Shown in pieces: positions 49,001 through 60,570 of a stretch of 64,000 bases of DNA (the stretch's first letter is position 1; the number at the start of each line of letters is the position of its first letter). A program made the position numbers and the translations under genes. The notes under the pieces were generated by a model, which did no database searches, had not been told where the DNA came from, and worked only from the letters and a program-made list of their open reading frames with translations. Source of the stretch: Branchiostoma belcheri (Eukaryota; Chordata; Leptocardii; Amphioxiformes; Branchiostomatidae); the NCBI RefSeq assembly GCF_001625305.1, contig NW_017803910.1, positions 744,001 to 808,000 on the forward strand. Direction: 5' to 3'.

Positions 49001-52000
49001 AACTAATTTCATGTTTCCTCCATTTACAGAACATTGTTAGAAATGGTAAAAAGAAGAGAGAAGAGTAAAAGAGAGCTATTACATCTAACAATAGAAATAG
49101 TAGAAAAAAGGTGAGTGCTTTTTTGTTGTTTCCAATACTTGTTTGGAAAAAAATTAGTTTGTGTTTACTGTTTGCTTTGTTCTTTGCTGTGTGATGTGTA
49201 TGAAATTGTATAACAGTCAACATTGTGCCATTTTGTTTGGTTCTTAACCTTAGCTGTCTTGTAATCGCTCTTGTCCGCAGATATCAATCTGATGATTTTA
49301 GCGGACAGTTGCTAGCGGAGGTGATGGCCCAGAGACACCAGCGGCCGTCCTACACGCCCTCTCCCGTGCCAAATGGTTCCCTGTACGCCGCCATGCAAGG
49401 CAACCGGCCTGACTGGGCCAACAGAATAAACGGGGTAAGGGTCTGTCTCTGGTGCTGATTCTTTGTTTTCTTTTTGTCATCAGTTGAAAAAAAAGGGCTC
49501 AAAATCCTGGTGCAGGTAGCTTTGAAAATAAACTGCAGCAGGCAAATTTTACCTGCACCACTCAGAATTTAGGAAGTGTGGATTATGATAAAAACTTGTT
49601 CAGAAACCATTGCCATTTTTTTTATTCCAGTGCACCTGAGGTGCAGGTAGACACCAAAAATTCCTGCACAGTCCCAATTCTATCTGCTATATGCTGTATT
49701 GCGAGCCCTGTAGAAGTTATGACTATGTAGACTGTACAAATTCTAGGTATGTTGAGTGTAATGTTGACCCGCATGAGTGAGTGGCTGTCTTCTGTCAGGA
49801 GCAGGTCCAGGTAGTTAGAAAGAAGCGCGAGTACAAGAAGAGAAAACACAAAACTGCTGCTGCGGCCCACGTGAAGGAGGAGCAGGGCAGGGCACACCCC
49901 ACCACGCCCACCTACTCCGACATGGACCTGCACAAGTATGACTTCCCCAGCAGTGAGGAGGACGTCTCACCGGTAAGTCAGGCTTTACTTATGTCAATCA
50001 ACATGTTCAAATACAAATCAAACTCTATTACTGGATAAATTACGTCCCTCCGTTTGCTTGTGAGGACAGAAAAAATAACTCACCTGGTTCACTCAATAAA
50101 AATTTACCTGGGGAAATGCATGAAATGGCTGTTCAGATCGTTTGAAATGTGAAGATTTTATGACCTTGCCAGCAGTTGACCCAAAAGAAAAAGCGATATG
50201 TTCAACAGATTTTGCTAAGGTCAGTCGGGGAACTGGGCACAGCACATATTTTTACAAGAAATCAATCAATCCATAAACTTTATTCTTTTCTTTTTTACAT
50301 ATCTACTAACTAACCAAGACTTTTGTCATAATTGAACAATTGAAATTTCAAGTAGGTTGACTCCAGTTTGAATGCTTTTCCATTTGAAACACTAATTAAA
50401 ATTAAATAAGATTATAAGAAGACTTACTTAATGTGATTATCTTGTTCCTACAGGCACAGTCAGCAGAAGAGGACACTGACAATGATCCTGACGGCTCCTT
50501 CGCCTTCAGGAGAAAGAAAGGTTGTAACTACTACCAGGCCAGAGTAGACACACCTGGCAACTGGCCCTGGGAGGCTAAAGAGGAGGGAGGTTTGGGTGAC
50601 CCGAGGTACAGATACTCCTGTACCACCCTGTCCATGCCCAGGAGATGTGTGGGCTTCGTACGCAGAAGAGTCGGCAGAGGCGGCAGGTACATTAGAACAT
50701 TGCACTACTGGCAGTCTAGTTAAATTGTTTGCATATTGTAGCAGGGCTCTAGCCAGCACCTGTTTTTCCATCATTTGCAGGAACTCTATAGTGTGTGAAG
50801 GAAAAAATTTTTAAGCCAATCCTTCAACTCGATGGGCAAGACTGACAAAAATCTTTTGAAAGAAACATCCAAAGGACTGCCAACAACCACTTTCAACACC
50901 ATGGTTTGCCTCTCAAAATGTGGAAAATTGTGTTTGTGGAAGCTTGAAAACACAAAATTTTTCCGATCCTGTAACTGGGCTAACGGAAAAAGATTTTGAG
51001 CTGCCAAGAGCCCAGCATTGCACTACTGACAGTCTTTTTAAATTGTTCTCATGTAGAATGTAGTACATGTAGAATGTCAACAAAGCCTAATTATAACCCT
51101 TACTGCCTTTCTTTCCCTCCAGGGTAATACTTGATAGAGTCTTCACTCCCTTTGACGACGCCCTAGAGGATCTTGACCTTTCCAACTCCAGTTCTCTCCC
51201 CAATGGACTACCTCCCAGTTGGCTAACTGACATTAGGAACAAAAAGTGGTGAGAACCGAGCTTTTTCAGAAAAAGTTTAGAAAGTTTTAAGACAAAAAGT
51301 TATGTTATATATATATATGTTAAGTTATATAACCAAATGTTGTCACATATGTGGATAGTGGTAAATGAAGTCGAAAGTTTGAAAGGGAATGTTTTTGTCT
51401 TTTTTTTTTTGGTTTCTTGGAAAGAATTACAGATTTACTTGTTCCCTGTAGTAAATTCTTTTGGCATTGAGCCATTGCAGTACCTATAGAAACTGCCAGG
51501 TGTCCTCTCTGGCTTGTGTATGCTGTGGTGTGTAACCTGCTGTTTTACTCAAGGCGGCACTTCAGACCGCGGTCGCCCCCGTCGGAAGACGACAGCTCGC
51601 CCTCGCAGGCCCCGCCCAGTTTCAGCGACCACCTCTCCAGCCTCATCACGTTCCCCGCCTCTCCGCCCGAGGAAATCTCGGCAGAACAGTTCCACGACCA
51701 CCAACAAGAGCTGGTCAAGGTAAACCTCGGGGTAACTATGCCTGCTCTGGGAGACCAGTCATTCTGCTTTATGTGTGGCTTTGGACCAACTCTTGTGTTT
51801 TTGTACTCTTCTTTTTTTATCTTCAGTTCAACTCCAGCCTTCCTTTGGTAGGAGTGTGATCATGTTCCTTTCTTCCTTGAAAAAGTTTTTGCTCTTGTGT
51901 ATCTATGTTTTGTCTTCAGCAAAAAAGTCATAGATATCCTTTGTCATTTGATCAACATTTTTACTGATACTCTGAAACCTTTTCTTCCTCAATTCTTCAG

Positions 52001-54036
52001 ATTTTTAAAAGGATATCTGCTTTTTTTATGACTGTCCTCCCTGTAGAGTAGACCTAGATGTGTGTGTCTGTTGAAACTTGATTGCTAGCAAAGATGTGCA
52101 TTGTGTAGTAGTAAAGCAGGAGGGATGGATAGGACAACATTGGGGAAGTACTGTCCTTCTTTTTATGACAACCAGTTGGATTTCACATGTGATGTTTCGA
52201 TGACTGTCACCTGCAGCAGAGCAACAATGTCTGGTTCTGATTTGTACTGCAGCTAGGTATCGCTTCCCCAAACTGGTTTTGAATTAAAAACCTTCTTATA
52301 CCGACGTGATGAGATGTTATACAGAATGCAGTAGTTACATGGAGTGAAGGTAACGGCAGGTATTTTTTGGTACAGATGCAGAAGCAGCAGCTGGCAGCTC
52401 AGCAGGACGAGGCCGTGTCCACCAACCTTAACCAATCCTTCTCCTCACAACCAACTTCCAGGTAAGAACAGGGCTCAGTACATGACATATCCAACACGAA
52501 CGTCTCATAAATAGTATAACACAAGGAACACTCCGGAGGCATGATGATGATGAAGGAACACTCACTTTGACCGCTACTCTTTTTGAGTAGTGTTGTGGGT
52601 TCTTTAAAGTGCTTGAGGCATGCCTCTTCTCAAACATTGGACCCCCAACTCAATGTCCTATCTGAGAGCACGTCCCTTATTGAAGCTCAGTGCTCATTTT
52701 AACCTAAGTCAAGTGAAGAAATAGATGTAAATTCCAAGGACATAACACTGGGGCCTGTGAAGGAATCAAACCTATAGCCTTCATATTCCAAGTCAACCCT
52801 AAACCACAAGACCTTGTGTTGGCTTGTGTTGCTTGTTCTGTAGTATTGACATTAACCTTGTTTTTCCCTGTTATTTTTGCCAGGTTTACGGTGGACTCTG
52901 CCAGCGCCCAGTTTGCTGTGTCAGCTGTGGTGTCGAACACAGAGAACCTGGATACCTCGCTGAAGCTACGGGAGGGAACGGAATCAGCGCACAACGGTGT
53001 ACTTGAGGCAACAGGGTCAGGTGAGTGACCATTGTAGCCATGTTGTTAGAAACCTAACTTTGCAGCTCAGTTTACAATGCAGCTTGGACACTACTTACAC
53101 CTGTTTTATCCGAAATATGAACACGATTTAAAGGAGAAGTGCATGGCTTTTGCACACGTTTTAATCGAGAAATGCATGGCTTCTAACTGCATTGTGCACA
53201 AGTTTGGATCACTGTTTGCACACATGGGAAGTTATACAACATCTTTACAGCATAAACTATGTTGATAAAGCATGTTGTTAGTTGATTATGTTAGGCAATT
53301 CCATTTTCAGATACAGCAATGTAGTTAAAACATAGGTAAAAATGTTTAAAGCAAGACATAAATCCTCTCACTAATGCCACAAATTTGCTCTTCTTCCAGG
53401 AACCAACAAAGCACACTCCACCTCCCCCCCTGCAGCAGTATTACAACTAAACTACCCCCTCTCCCAGACCCCCCCTGTCCCCGTCAACCCCCCTCCTCCT
53501 GCAACCACTCTCGTCACCTCCACCACGAGAACGGGCAGTCCGCAGGCGCCCCCCACACCGTCAGCTGCAGGGGCCGTCACACCAAATCCCTCGTCCTCAT
53601 TGGCCAGAATGGTCGCCCCTAGCAACGCAGCTGTTTTAAAACTGGCAGCGCCGACGTCTAACAGTATGGCCAACAATGTAGATAGTATATCTAGGTAAGA
53701 CATGGTTACTGCTGTGTATTTGCTTCCCTGGGACAGAAGTATTGTTTTGGGTGGCGCTTTTTTTATGCTAGGTTTGTATGTTTGGGTTCTGAAATGAGTG
53801 AAAGTTTGAAATCTGATTTTTTCGTTTCATCCTGTATTCAATAAACAAGTTCCCACAGTTTGAAATATTTTTTTATTTTCAAGTAATGAAATCTTTGAAA
53901 AGGAAATTGTTTTTACCCATTCTATGATAATAACTGTGTTGTTTGTTTGTTTGTTTCTTTTGTTTCCAGGGAAAACCATGAGGATGGACTTGTAAATAGT
54001 ATAGGTGAAACAACACTGGCAATGGAGGTCACGTGA
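43034..54036 (+). CDS. EPC2: Enhancer of polycomb homolog (EPC1/EPC2)
   Basis: Sixteen coding exons: 43034-43186, 46838-46994, 47573-47727, 48085-48180, 48544-48651, 48800-48867, 49030-49110, 49281-49434, 49799-49972, 50454-50686, 51123-51248, 51554-51719, 52376-52461, 52884-53020, 53400-53694, 53970-54036. They sum to 2256 bases, 751 residues, with every phase matching. The start MSKLSFRARALDASKP and the block VPQMPTGMEKEEES match vertebrate EPC almost exactly. Further signatures are YDMDSDDE, TLQEAKLLLKEDDDLIKAVY, KRDGSTTNNPYVAFRRRTEK (EPcA region), CVGFVRRRVGRGGR, a Gln-rich helix, DSASAQFAVSAVVS (about 588, EPcC region) and the ending ENHEDGL...TTLAMEVT. EPC proteins are the scaffold of the NuA4/TIP60 histone acetyltransferase in the nucleus. 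Length is somewhat below the roughly 800 residues of vertebrate EPC1/2. This gene should represent both vertebrate copies. Confidence 0.96.
43228..43437. promoter_or_regulatory. YY1-type motifs and a CLEAR/USF palindrome in EPC intron 1
   Basis: GCCGCCAT (43231-43238), AAATGGCGC (43244-43252) and CCGCCATGTT (43428-43437) repeat the YY1-type motif found in the promoter. GGTCACGTGACC (43403-43414) is a perfect 12-base palindrome containing the GTCACGTGAC form recognised by MiT/TFE and USF factors. Confidence 0.45.
45500..45912 (-). mobile_element. Penelope-like retroelement 3' fragment (GIY-YIG domain) in EPC intron 1
   Basis: The minus-strand frame from the gap down to 45586 contains TYIGETERSLKARFQEH, then SPGHHVSLDTVRILD and ending HRLP..., the pattern of the GIY-YIG endonuclease domain that closes the open frame of Penelope-like elements. 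The reverse transcriptase part would lie to the right but is lost in the N gap or never inserted (5'-truncation is usual). Downstream of the stop, on the minus strand, is a hammerhead-like motif (see separate entry). It lies antisense to EPC. Confidence 0.7.
45535..45563 (-). ncRNA. Hammerhead-ribozyme-like core motif of the Penelope-like element
   Basis: On the minus strand CTGAGGA is followed by a 6-bp hairpin (GACCAG, loop AGTGA, CTGGTC) and GAAA, the order of the hammerhead core CUGANGA - helix II - GAAA. A 4-bp CTCT/AGAG hairpin can form after GAAA. An extra A between CTGAGGA and helix II and the lack of a clear cleavage-site triplet suggest a decayed copy. Hammerhead motifs are known from Penelope-like elements. 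Confidence 0.4.
45913..45946. other. Assembly gap (34 N)
   Basis: A run of N in EPC intron 1, between the Penelope-like fragment and a tandem repeat. The true length is unknown. Confidence 0.98.
45947..46431. repeat. Tandem repeat, about 150-base unit
   Basis: Units share AATTTCCTCCCGTATAGACA, ATGATTTTATGACACTTGGC, ATGCAAATAAAAGTAT and AGCCCTGGGTATGTA. Two nearly whole units (about 46050-46210 and 46211-46355) are followed by a shorter one, and a fragment follows the gap directly, so the gap probably hides further copies. Confidence 0.65.
46432..46803. mobile_element. AGGGCTC-type TIR element, EPC intron 1
   Basis: AGGGCTCAAAATTAACA at the left end is mirrored by TGTTAATTTTGAGGCCT at the right end; the cores repeat GGGACA motifs. 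Its right end is only 34 bases before EPC exon 2, so it may contribute to the acceptor region. Confidence 0.65.
49494..49709. mobile_element. AGGGCTC-type TIR element, EPC intron 8
   Basis: It starts AGGGCTCAAAATCC and ends ATTGCGAGCCCT. The interior contains repeated CCTGCACC/GGTGCAGGTA motifs in both orientations and shares a segment with 32139-32290. Confidence 0.55.
50743..51013. mobile_element. AGGGCTC-type TIR element, EPC intron 10, between direct repeats
   Basis: It starts AGGGCTCTAGCCAGCACC and ends TTTTGAGCTGCCAAGAGCCC. About 45 bases starting ATTGCACTACTGGCAGTC (50699) on the left recur as ATTGCACTACTGACAGTC (51016) on the right, a longer direct repeat than any target duplication. 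Confidence 0.5.
52515..52815 (-). repeat. tRNA-derived SINE-like element, EPC intron 13
   Basis: On the minus strand TGGTTTAGGGT (52796-52806) is one base off the A-box consensus and GGTTTGATTCC (52762-52772) is one base off the B box, at normal tRNA spacing and in the normal order. The downstream body extends to about 52515. The boundaries are approximate. Confidence 0.55.
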
Positions 54037-54394
54037 CTGCTGTTCCAAGTTGCTGCTACACTCCCTCATCTGGAGGTCTTCTCAACCAGTGTTTCCTTTA
54101 TCGAGGGCACCCCCTATTTTGTACAGCAGTTGTTTTGTTTTTTTGTTTTTTAAATGAACTTTTCCATCAGGGACAGTAAGACAGTTGTTTGTTACTTGTA
54201 CAGATGTTGTGTATAAAGGGCCTGTATGAGGCCACCATAGAAACAACTCCAAATCTTTGTACATAATGCACTTTGAAATATTAATTATAGTGTGTATTGT
54301 ATGACAAAATAACGACAGATTGCATAGAATGTAATGGAAGTTGCATATATTTGGTATTTATTTGGCTATGGCTTGGGCGGCAAGAGAAAGTAAA

Positions 54395-54400
54395 AATAAA
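54395..54400 (+). terminator. EPC polyadenylation signal
   Basis: AATAAA about 360 bases after the EPC stop. A second AATAAA lies at 54827-54832 and could be an alternative site. Confidence 0.5.
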
Positions 54401-54832
54401 GTGTATACGCCAACTTTTTGTACTGTATGCTTACAAAATCTTATGAATTATAATTCCTCATTTTGAGAAAGTAGATGGGTAGCGTTTCCTTACTACAGTG
54501 GAGAAGCTGTAACCCCCCTGTCAGGCCATCATGTGGTATAATCCCTGTGATATACATAGCAGAGATTGGACTGCACCATTTTCAACTAGGGGTGGCTGTT
54601 TACAGTGTGAAACATCACTACTATAGAGTGTTACGATGTCTTTCAAGTATTTTTGTATGGCTTTATGATCTCCAAGAATCTCTGCATGGTTATCCACGAT
54701 TCCACGCACTTTCCCTGGTAAAAATACATGTGGGAAGGAAGAAAATTGGTATTAATACTAGCAAATAAGAAAAGTATCTCCACATTAATGGGTATTTTTT
54801 TGCAAAGTCTTAACCTGTGTGTCGCAAATAAA

Positions 54833-56315
54833 ATTCAAGATCACTTATTGGATTTGTCCACAGACAAATATCCCAAAAGTTGAAAGTTTTTTTATGAAAC
54901 CCTTCCCCTGAAATACTTAACTCACTGTGATAGATATAATTGGAAAATCAATGAAATGTGATGAAGTTACTGTTTGGAAAGGTACCGAAATTTGTGCATG
55001 TTGTGGTCACTAGCATTTATCTAAAAAGGCACAAGTTTGTTGAAGTGCAAGGGAGCACTTGTCAAAAAAATGGCGTAGCTGTAAATTCAAAGAATTAGAA
55101 ATATGAATGTCTCAAATTGCCCCCTCCCCATTAAACTAAAATCCAATTGGTTTGTTCCAACTCCAAGGACAGTTTCAATGTGTATGGATTGTACCATTAT
55201 TGCCAAAGGGGTCTCACAAAAACGTCTCTTAAATTATATCAGCCCATTGTTATCAAATACATGGATTGGCCCAAGACTTTTGCCACCTTCTATTGGAATG
55301 TTATAATTGTTCTTGAGGGTTGTGGAGATATAATTTATTCTCTCTGCTCCATGAATATGGCCAGTGTCTATGTCTACCTAGGTATACCCCCAGAATACAA
55401 ATGGTTTGCCCCACAGCATGGTACCTTCCACCAGAATGGATTGTTCTATTTGTGCAATGGGGGTTACCTTATGTATCGTTAAAAAACATTTAGGCCAAGT
55501 AACAGCCCAGAGAAATATATGTATGTGCGTATCTTGTTTGTATGACTTGAACATAGTGTGGAATTTTTTGGCTACGCCTCAGGGTTGGAGCCTTTGGGAT
55601 ATTATTCTGATTGTAACCTGGAACAGAAGTGTATTTTTCTAACAGTTCTGATTGATTCCCAGCACCCAGGCAACTCTCGTCTCTCAGGATGTGGCAATTA
55701 TATGTACTGTACCTGCTATTGTACAAATTCCTCTGAATCTGTGATCGTGAGAGAAAAAAACAAGGAACATCTTTTACCATACTCTTGCTGCGTACGTGTG
55801 TTTGTTACTGTATGTACTAGTATGTTGAGTGGAAGTTATAAAAGAAAGCGCTTCACCTACATTTATATGGTTATCTGCCAGTGCAGAATGCAGAATTGAA
55901 GACACATTTAACACTTGAAGATTATGCTCATTCGGAGTTTGTCCTTGTCAAATTTCCATTAGGCATTACGTATTGCAATAGACCGATCCTATATCCGGCC
56001 CCGCAAAATGTACATGTATAATGTAGAAACGCAAAATAAAAACATAAAAATTCAAATTCTTTACCGACATGCAGCAACCCTGTCATTGGTTGAACCGTTG
56101 GCTGCCAGTCTCTCATTGGCCGAACTGCTGATACTAGTATTGATGGACAGTCGGTCTGCTGTTGCCATGGAAACCTTCAGGGTTTGCACGAGACGTCATT
56201 GCAGACTGCAGACAATTACTTCTATGTAGGTCGACCTACAGTCGAGTTGGAACCACAGGTATCCTAAGCCTATTGTACACCGTGTCTCAGGCCTAGGGTA
56301 TTAATCTTTGAGATC
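54833..56315. other. Spacer with two CCAAT boxes before the NHL gene
   Basis: Open frames at 55147-55482 and 55558-55899 have no recognisable domain or splice signals. Near the NHL gene two ATTGG boxes (about 56083 and 56114) and a perfect palindrome GTAGGTCGACCTAC (near 56225) may belong to its promoter. Confidence 0.4.
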
Positions 56316-59300
56316 ATGATGATGCCAAATATTTCTGATGACGACCGGTTGGCTCAAAGAAGAGCCCCAGTCGACTGTGATCGGCAGGTGTGTTGTGAAG
56401 GTACTGACCATGTGTACCTGGAGCCAAGGGTCATCATTTTACCACGTAATAAACAGTTTAGCCACAGCGGAGAAAAACAACAACAACGCCTGCAGCAACC
56501 ACACGACCATCGCCACCCTCATCTTTACGAAGACGCCGAGCCGGTAGTCCACTCGAGTACCAGCCGAGGTTTTTCACATTCCGGAGAAGAGAGTGACAGT
56601 TCACAGCGTAAAGACGATCCAAGCTTCCAAGGTGTTTACTGCAAGGCAGAACCCGTCAGTTTTCCCTTACAAGATTTCAACGTGACAATCTGTGGCCCTG
56701 GAGCCTCCACTACGGAAACCAGTTTCTCCAACAGTCCAGAAGAGGTCCATGATGAAGCCCATCCTGTACATCAGCAGGGACACGGCATGCCATCTGCACG
56801 GGATGATGGCGTACCGGCAGATTCAGACAGCATCAGCAAGAGTACGTCAATATTTTTGCCTTGTCACCAAGTTTCTTTTTTATTTGACTCCCACATCCGT
56901 ATTTTTAAATCACTACAGAAGATAATCTTTTCCAGCCGTGGCTTTCCTTCGAATTCCTTTGGAGTCAAAACTCAGACCAATTGACCTGAAAAAGCTTAGT
57001 TGAATATGTACATAAAATACATATTTACAGATGGCAGTGGATCATTCCAGGTCAACTTACAATGATATAGGTATTAGGATCATATAAGAATTTGAATTTG
57101 AGTTGACGATCAGACATACATTGGGATGTTCTTTTTATTTCAACAGAATTATATTGGTTAGTTCTAGAAGTCTATAATACTGATTGCTTGTAAACTAAAT
57201 ACGCATCCGCACCAAGAAATATATACCAGATAGATTTTCAAATTCCACTTTGTTTTGCATCTCATCAACAGATGAGGAGCAAGAAATTTTATGTGACCAA
57301 CGCTGCCACATCACTTCTCGCGTCCATCGTGCATGCGTTGCCAGGACGACCGTCGTCATAGCAACGTTGATCATCACAGGAGTCGCTCTCCTACTTAGCG
57401 TCTCCAGCTGGCACAAAAAGGAAGATGACGTCACAGCTGTTCTGGTAATAATTGTTTAATAGGCCATTTCTGTGCCATCTGCATATTTTGGGTTTCTCAT
57501 TTCTGTCCGATATCTTTCAGCCTACTGCACCACTGCTCCTTACCGCAATGTGGCGTTGTGGCAAGACTGAGTCTTCCTATCCCCTCCTCACTGGTGGCAT
57601 GCTTTGGCTGAAGTTTGAGACAAAAGCTAAATCTAGTCAGTTGATAATCAGCAAATATTTTCTCTTTTTCAGCTACTATCGACTCAGGGATCTATAAATA
57701 CGTCTGTCACTTTGGGAGATTCTAGATCTGTGACTGAAGCCATGACGGATCCGGAAATTGCGTCACAAGAACTATCTACGTCTTTTATGAAAATGAAAAC
57801 AGATGAAGCCTCCACAAGTACCACCCCTGTGAGTAAAATAAATCTTTAAATCGGCATCTTGTTGCCATATGATATTTTTTTTACATAACTTCCATCAGAG
57901 TAGATACCAGTAGTTTCGGCACTACTCACAAAAAATATATGGATCTCTTACAAGGCGATATCAAACATTTATTTCATTCCATCAGGTTCCACCACTTCAA
58001 ACCACAGAAACCAATTTTGGACTGAAAACATTTCTGAAATTACCCAATTGTTCACAGGAGCTGGATCCTGAGGAAGAAGGTGAAGAAAGTTATTTTACTT
58101 ATAAGACTGCGCGTACGTTGCTTGTGCATTTGTGGCTTATAAAATGTTTCATCTCGCGATATGAATTGACAACGGACAGGGAAATTAACCCTGAAAATGA
58201 CCCAGCATGTACAGGCTTGAAGTAAGTGGGTGGTGCGTGGGGGGAATTCAGAAAGTGGCTGCCTGTGTGCAATATCCGATTGAATTACGTCATAGAATCC
58301 GTTCAACAGTTCACGAGGTTTGAAATTTCCGAATTAAAACCTGTTGATTATTGTGAGACGTTTTGCCGTATTTTTCAGAGGGAATGAGGAGTGCCCCAAC
58401 TGTACCCGGTCGAGTCACCTTCGGCCGAAGAGGATCAGGGCCCGGAGAGTTTGACTGGCCGCGCGGGGTCGTGGTGTCCCCGGCAAACGAGATTTTTGTG
58501 TCGGACGTCCGAAACAGACGGATCCAAGTCCACAACCTGTCAGGCGCACATCTGCGCATGTTTCCTACGCTCGTTCCAGGCGACGAAAACCAGCTGATGA
58601 AGCCTTACTTTATCACCATGGATTCCGAGGGTCATTTATGGGTAATGGGGCTTACTAATTTTGACCCTATGGCTATGACTGTGAGATATATTGTACAGTA
58701 CACTTCAAGTGGTTGTGTCAAAGGCGGCTTCTCGATAGGCAACGTTTTCCTGACGGTCGGTGGCATGGTCATAGACAAACGGAACAACAACATCGTCGTG
58801 ACAGGGTTTGACCCCAGTTGGCTGTTTGTTGCCGCCCTCCGGCGGGACGGTGTGGTACTGCACACATACGAGGGGTGATCAAAAAGTTCTCGGCCTCACC
58901 TAGAAAACGTCATGGCAGTAAAATTTTTCTTACACTATTTTTTAATATAGTCCTCTCTAACTGCAATGCACTTGGTCCAGTGATGTTCCAGCTTTATTTG
59001 TCCCTTGTGGAAGAAGGTTGCATCTGGACCCCCCAGATTGGCCTATACCGCATAGATGACGTCATCATTACCATCAAAACGTTGACCACGTAATTGGAAC
59101 TTGAGTTTAGGAAACAGGTAGAAGTCCAATGGTGCTAGGTCAGGTGAATTGGAAGGGTGGGGTTAGACTGCAAACCCAAATTCGTTTGCTGCTGCCACTG
59201 ACCCCTGTGCTGTGTGGACAGGTGAATTCTTAGCAGGCCAGCTCGGAGCTTTCCTCTCCTTTTCTCTTTGATCGTTGTCCTCAACTGTCGTAATTCTGTT

Positions 59301-60526
59301 GAATAGTACTCCCCATTGATGCGTTAACCCCTTCGCAGGTAGTCAATCATGATTGCTTCCTTACTGTCCCAGAAAACAGAGGCAAAAACCCTGTCAACGG
59401 ACGAAAGTCGCTAAAACTTCTTGGAGGGCCGGGAAAAATTCTTCATCCATTGTTTGCTCTGCTGTTTTGATTCGGGGGGAAAGTGGTGAACCCAGCTCAT
59501 CTTGGGTTACAAATGTTTTGAGGAAATTGCATGGATTGGAAAGAATTCGTTCTTTAAAATGTCCCGCCTGTTTAACTTCTGATGTTCAGAAAACATTCGA
59601 GGCACCCACCATGCAGACAGTTTGTTAATCCCCAGGATGTTCGACAAAACATTGTGAACTGAGTCATAACACAGGCCAACGAACCTGCTACATTTTGGCC
59701 AGTCTCACATCTGTCATTTACTACCATGTGATGTGTGATCTCAACTGGATTGTCCGTGGTGCTGATTTGTGGCATCCTGACCTATGTTCATCTTTTGTGC
59801 TCTCCTTGCCGCGCTTGTAGCTAGCAACCCACTTCTTTATATTTTAATAAGAAGGGGAGTCATCACCAAGTGTCTTGACCATGTCTTCACGGATTTCCTT
59901 AGGAGACATCCCTTTTTATCGATACACTTGATCACAGCACACGCTTCTGTTGCGGCCATTTTGTGATTTTGCCCTCACCCACCCCATTTTCACGGGGCGT
60001 CACGTGCTAATTAATGAATATAAAAATTTGAATTTTTGTGTGCAGTGATGTAAGACGTCATAGTATACAGTTATACTAAAGAATAGGAGTTTGACCTTTA
60101 TTTTCTAGGTGAGGCCGAGAACTTTTGGATCACCCCTCGTACCGTGCGAGGCAGACCGGCGGGTGTTTTAAATCCGTCGACGTGGACTATCACGGGAACG
60201 TCTATACTTTTCATTCAGGGACTAATTACGTCTACGTCTTCACTTCCTCCCTAAGCCTTGTTCACAAGTTCAAAGGTGCTAGAGGTGCACAAAGCAAAAT
60301 AAATTACAGTCTGATGGGGCTATGTGTGACCGGTACCACTTCTGGATACGTCCTGACAATCAACTTCGGACACAATCGTGTAGAGATGTACACACGCAAC
60401 GGCCAGTTTGTCCGGTACGTTTATACTGGGGTAAGGTATGTCTTTTCTATTGCCATTGGACCTGCAGGGCAGCTGATAATAACTGATAATGTCTCTAACA
60501 CCATTACTATTCTGCCACACTACTAG
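56316..60526 (+). CDS. Single-pass membrane protein with NHL beta-propeller, last exon split by a mariner element
   Basis: Exons 56316-56841, 57272-57444, 57673-57828, 57986-58079 and a last exon starting 58379. All phases match. The N-terminal part (about 1-200) is hydrophilic, His/Gln-rich, with two FSHSGE motifs. One membrane helix follows (TTVVIATLIITGVALLLSV, about 200-220), then a Ser/Thr-rich stalk and a propeller of about six NHL-type repeats (GEFDWPRGVVVSPANEIFVS, SVDVDYHGNVY, YVFSIAIGPAGQLIITD). A basic/short flank and no signal peptide suggest type II topology with the propeller outside, though orientation is an inference. At 58868 the reading frame enters a mariner element and meets TGA at 58876-58878, giving a truncated product of 482 residues. 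The frame resumes after the element at 60142 and runs to TAG at 60524-60526; without the element the gene would encode about 607 residues. NHL proteins of this form are common in lancelets; the ligand or partner is unknown. Confidence 0.75.
58869..60139 (-). mobile_element. Mariner-family DNA transposon inserted in the NHL gene
   Basis: This 1271-base element has inverted ends of about 39 bases (CGAGGGGTGATCAAAAAGTT at the left and its mirror at the right, one mismatch in the first 32). It is bounded by the TA dinucleotides at 58867-58868 and 60140-60141, the mariner target duplication. Confidence 0.93.
58930..59965 (-). pseudogene. Decayed mariner transposase
   Basis: Reading the minus strand with frame changes gives, in order, an N-terminal helix-turn-helix region (EIREDMVKTLGDDSPSY, KKWVASYKRGKESTKDEHRS), the linker signature WWVPRMFSEHQKLNRRD, WVTQDELG near the first catalytic Asp, and SPDLAPLDFYLFPKLK around the third Asp. 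The second Asp region (usually HDNARPH) is not preserved, and stops and frameshifts are scattered through the copy. It cannot encode an active enzyme, so its last move needed a transposase supplied by another copy. Confidence 0.85.
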
Positions 60527-60570
60527 TGGCCCCTAGAGGACATATTCCTGCACAAACCACACAATTTACG

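Noticed and set aside
55147-55899. Two overlapping + strand frames after EPC
   Set aside because: No family motif, no splice signals, Cys/Tyr-rich low-plausibility composition; likely 3' untranslated or spacer sequence.
57452-57697. Open frame between NHL exons 2 and 3
   Set aside because: It runs through the intron between good GTAATA and TTTTTCAG sites, and the exon phases work without it.
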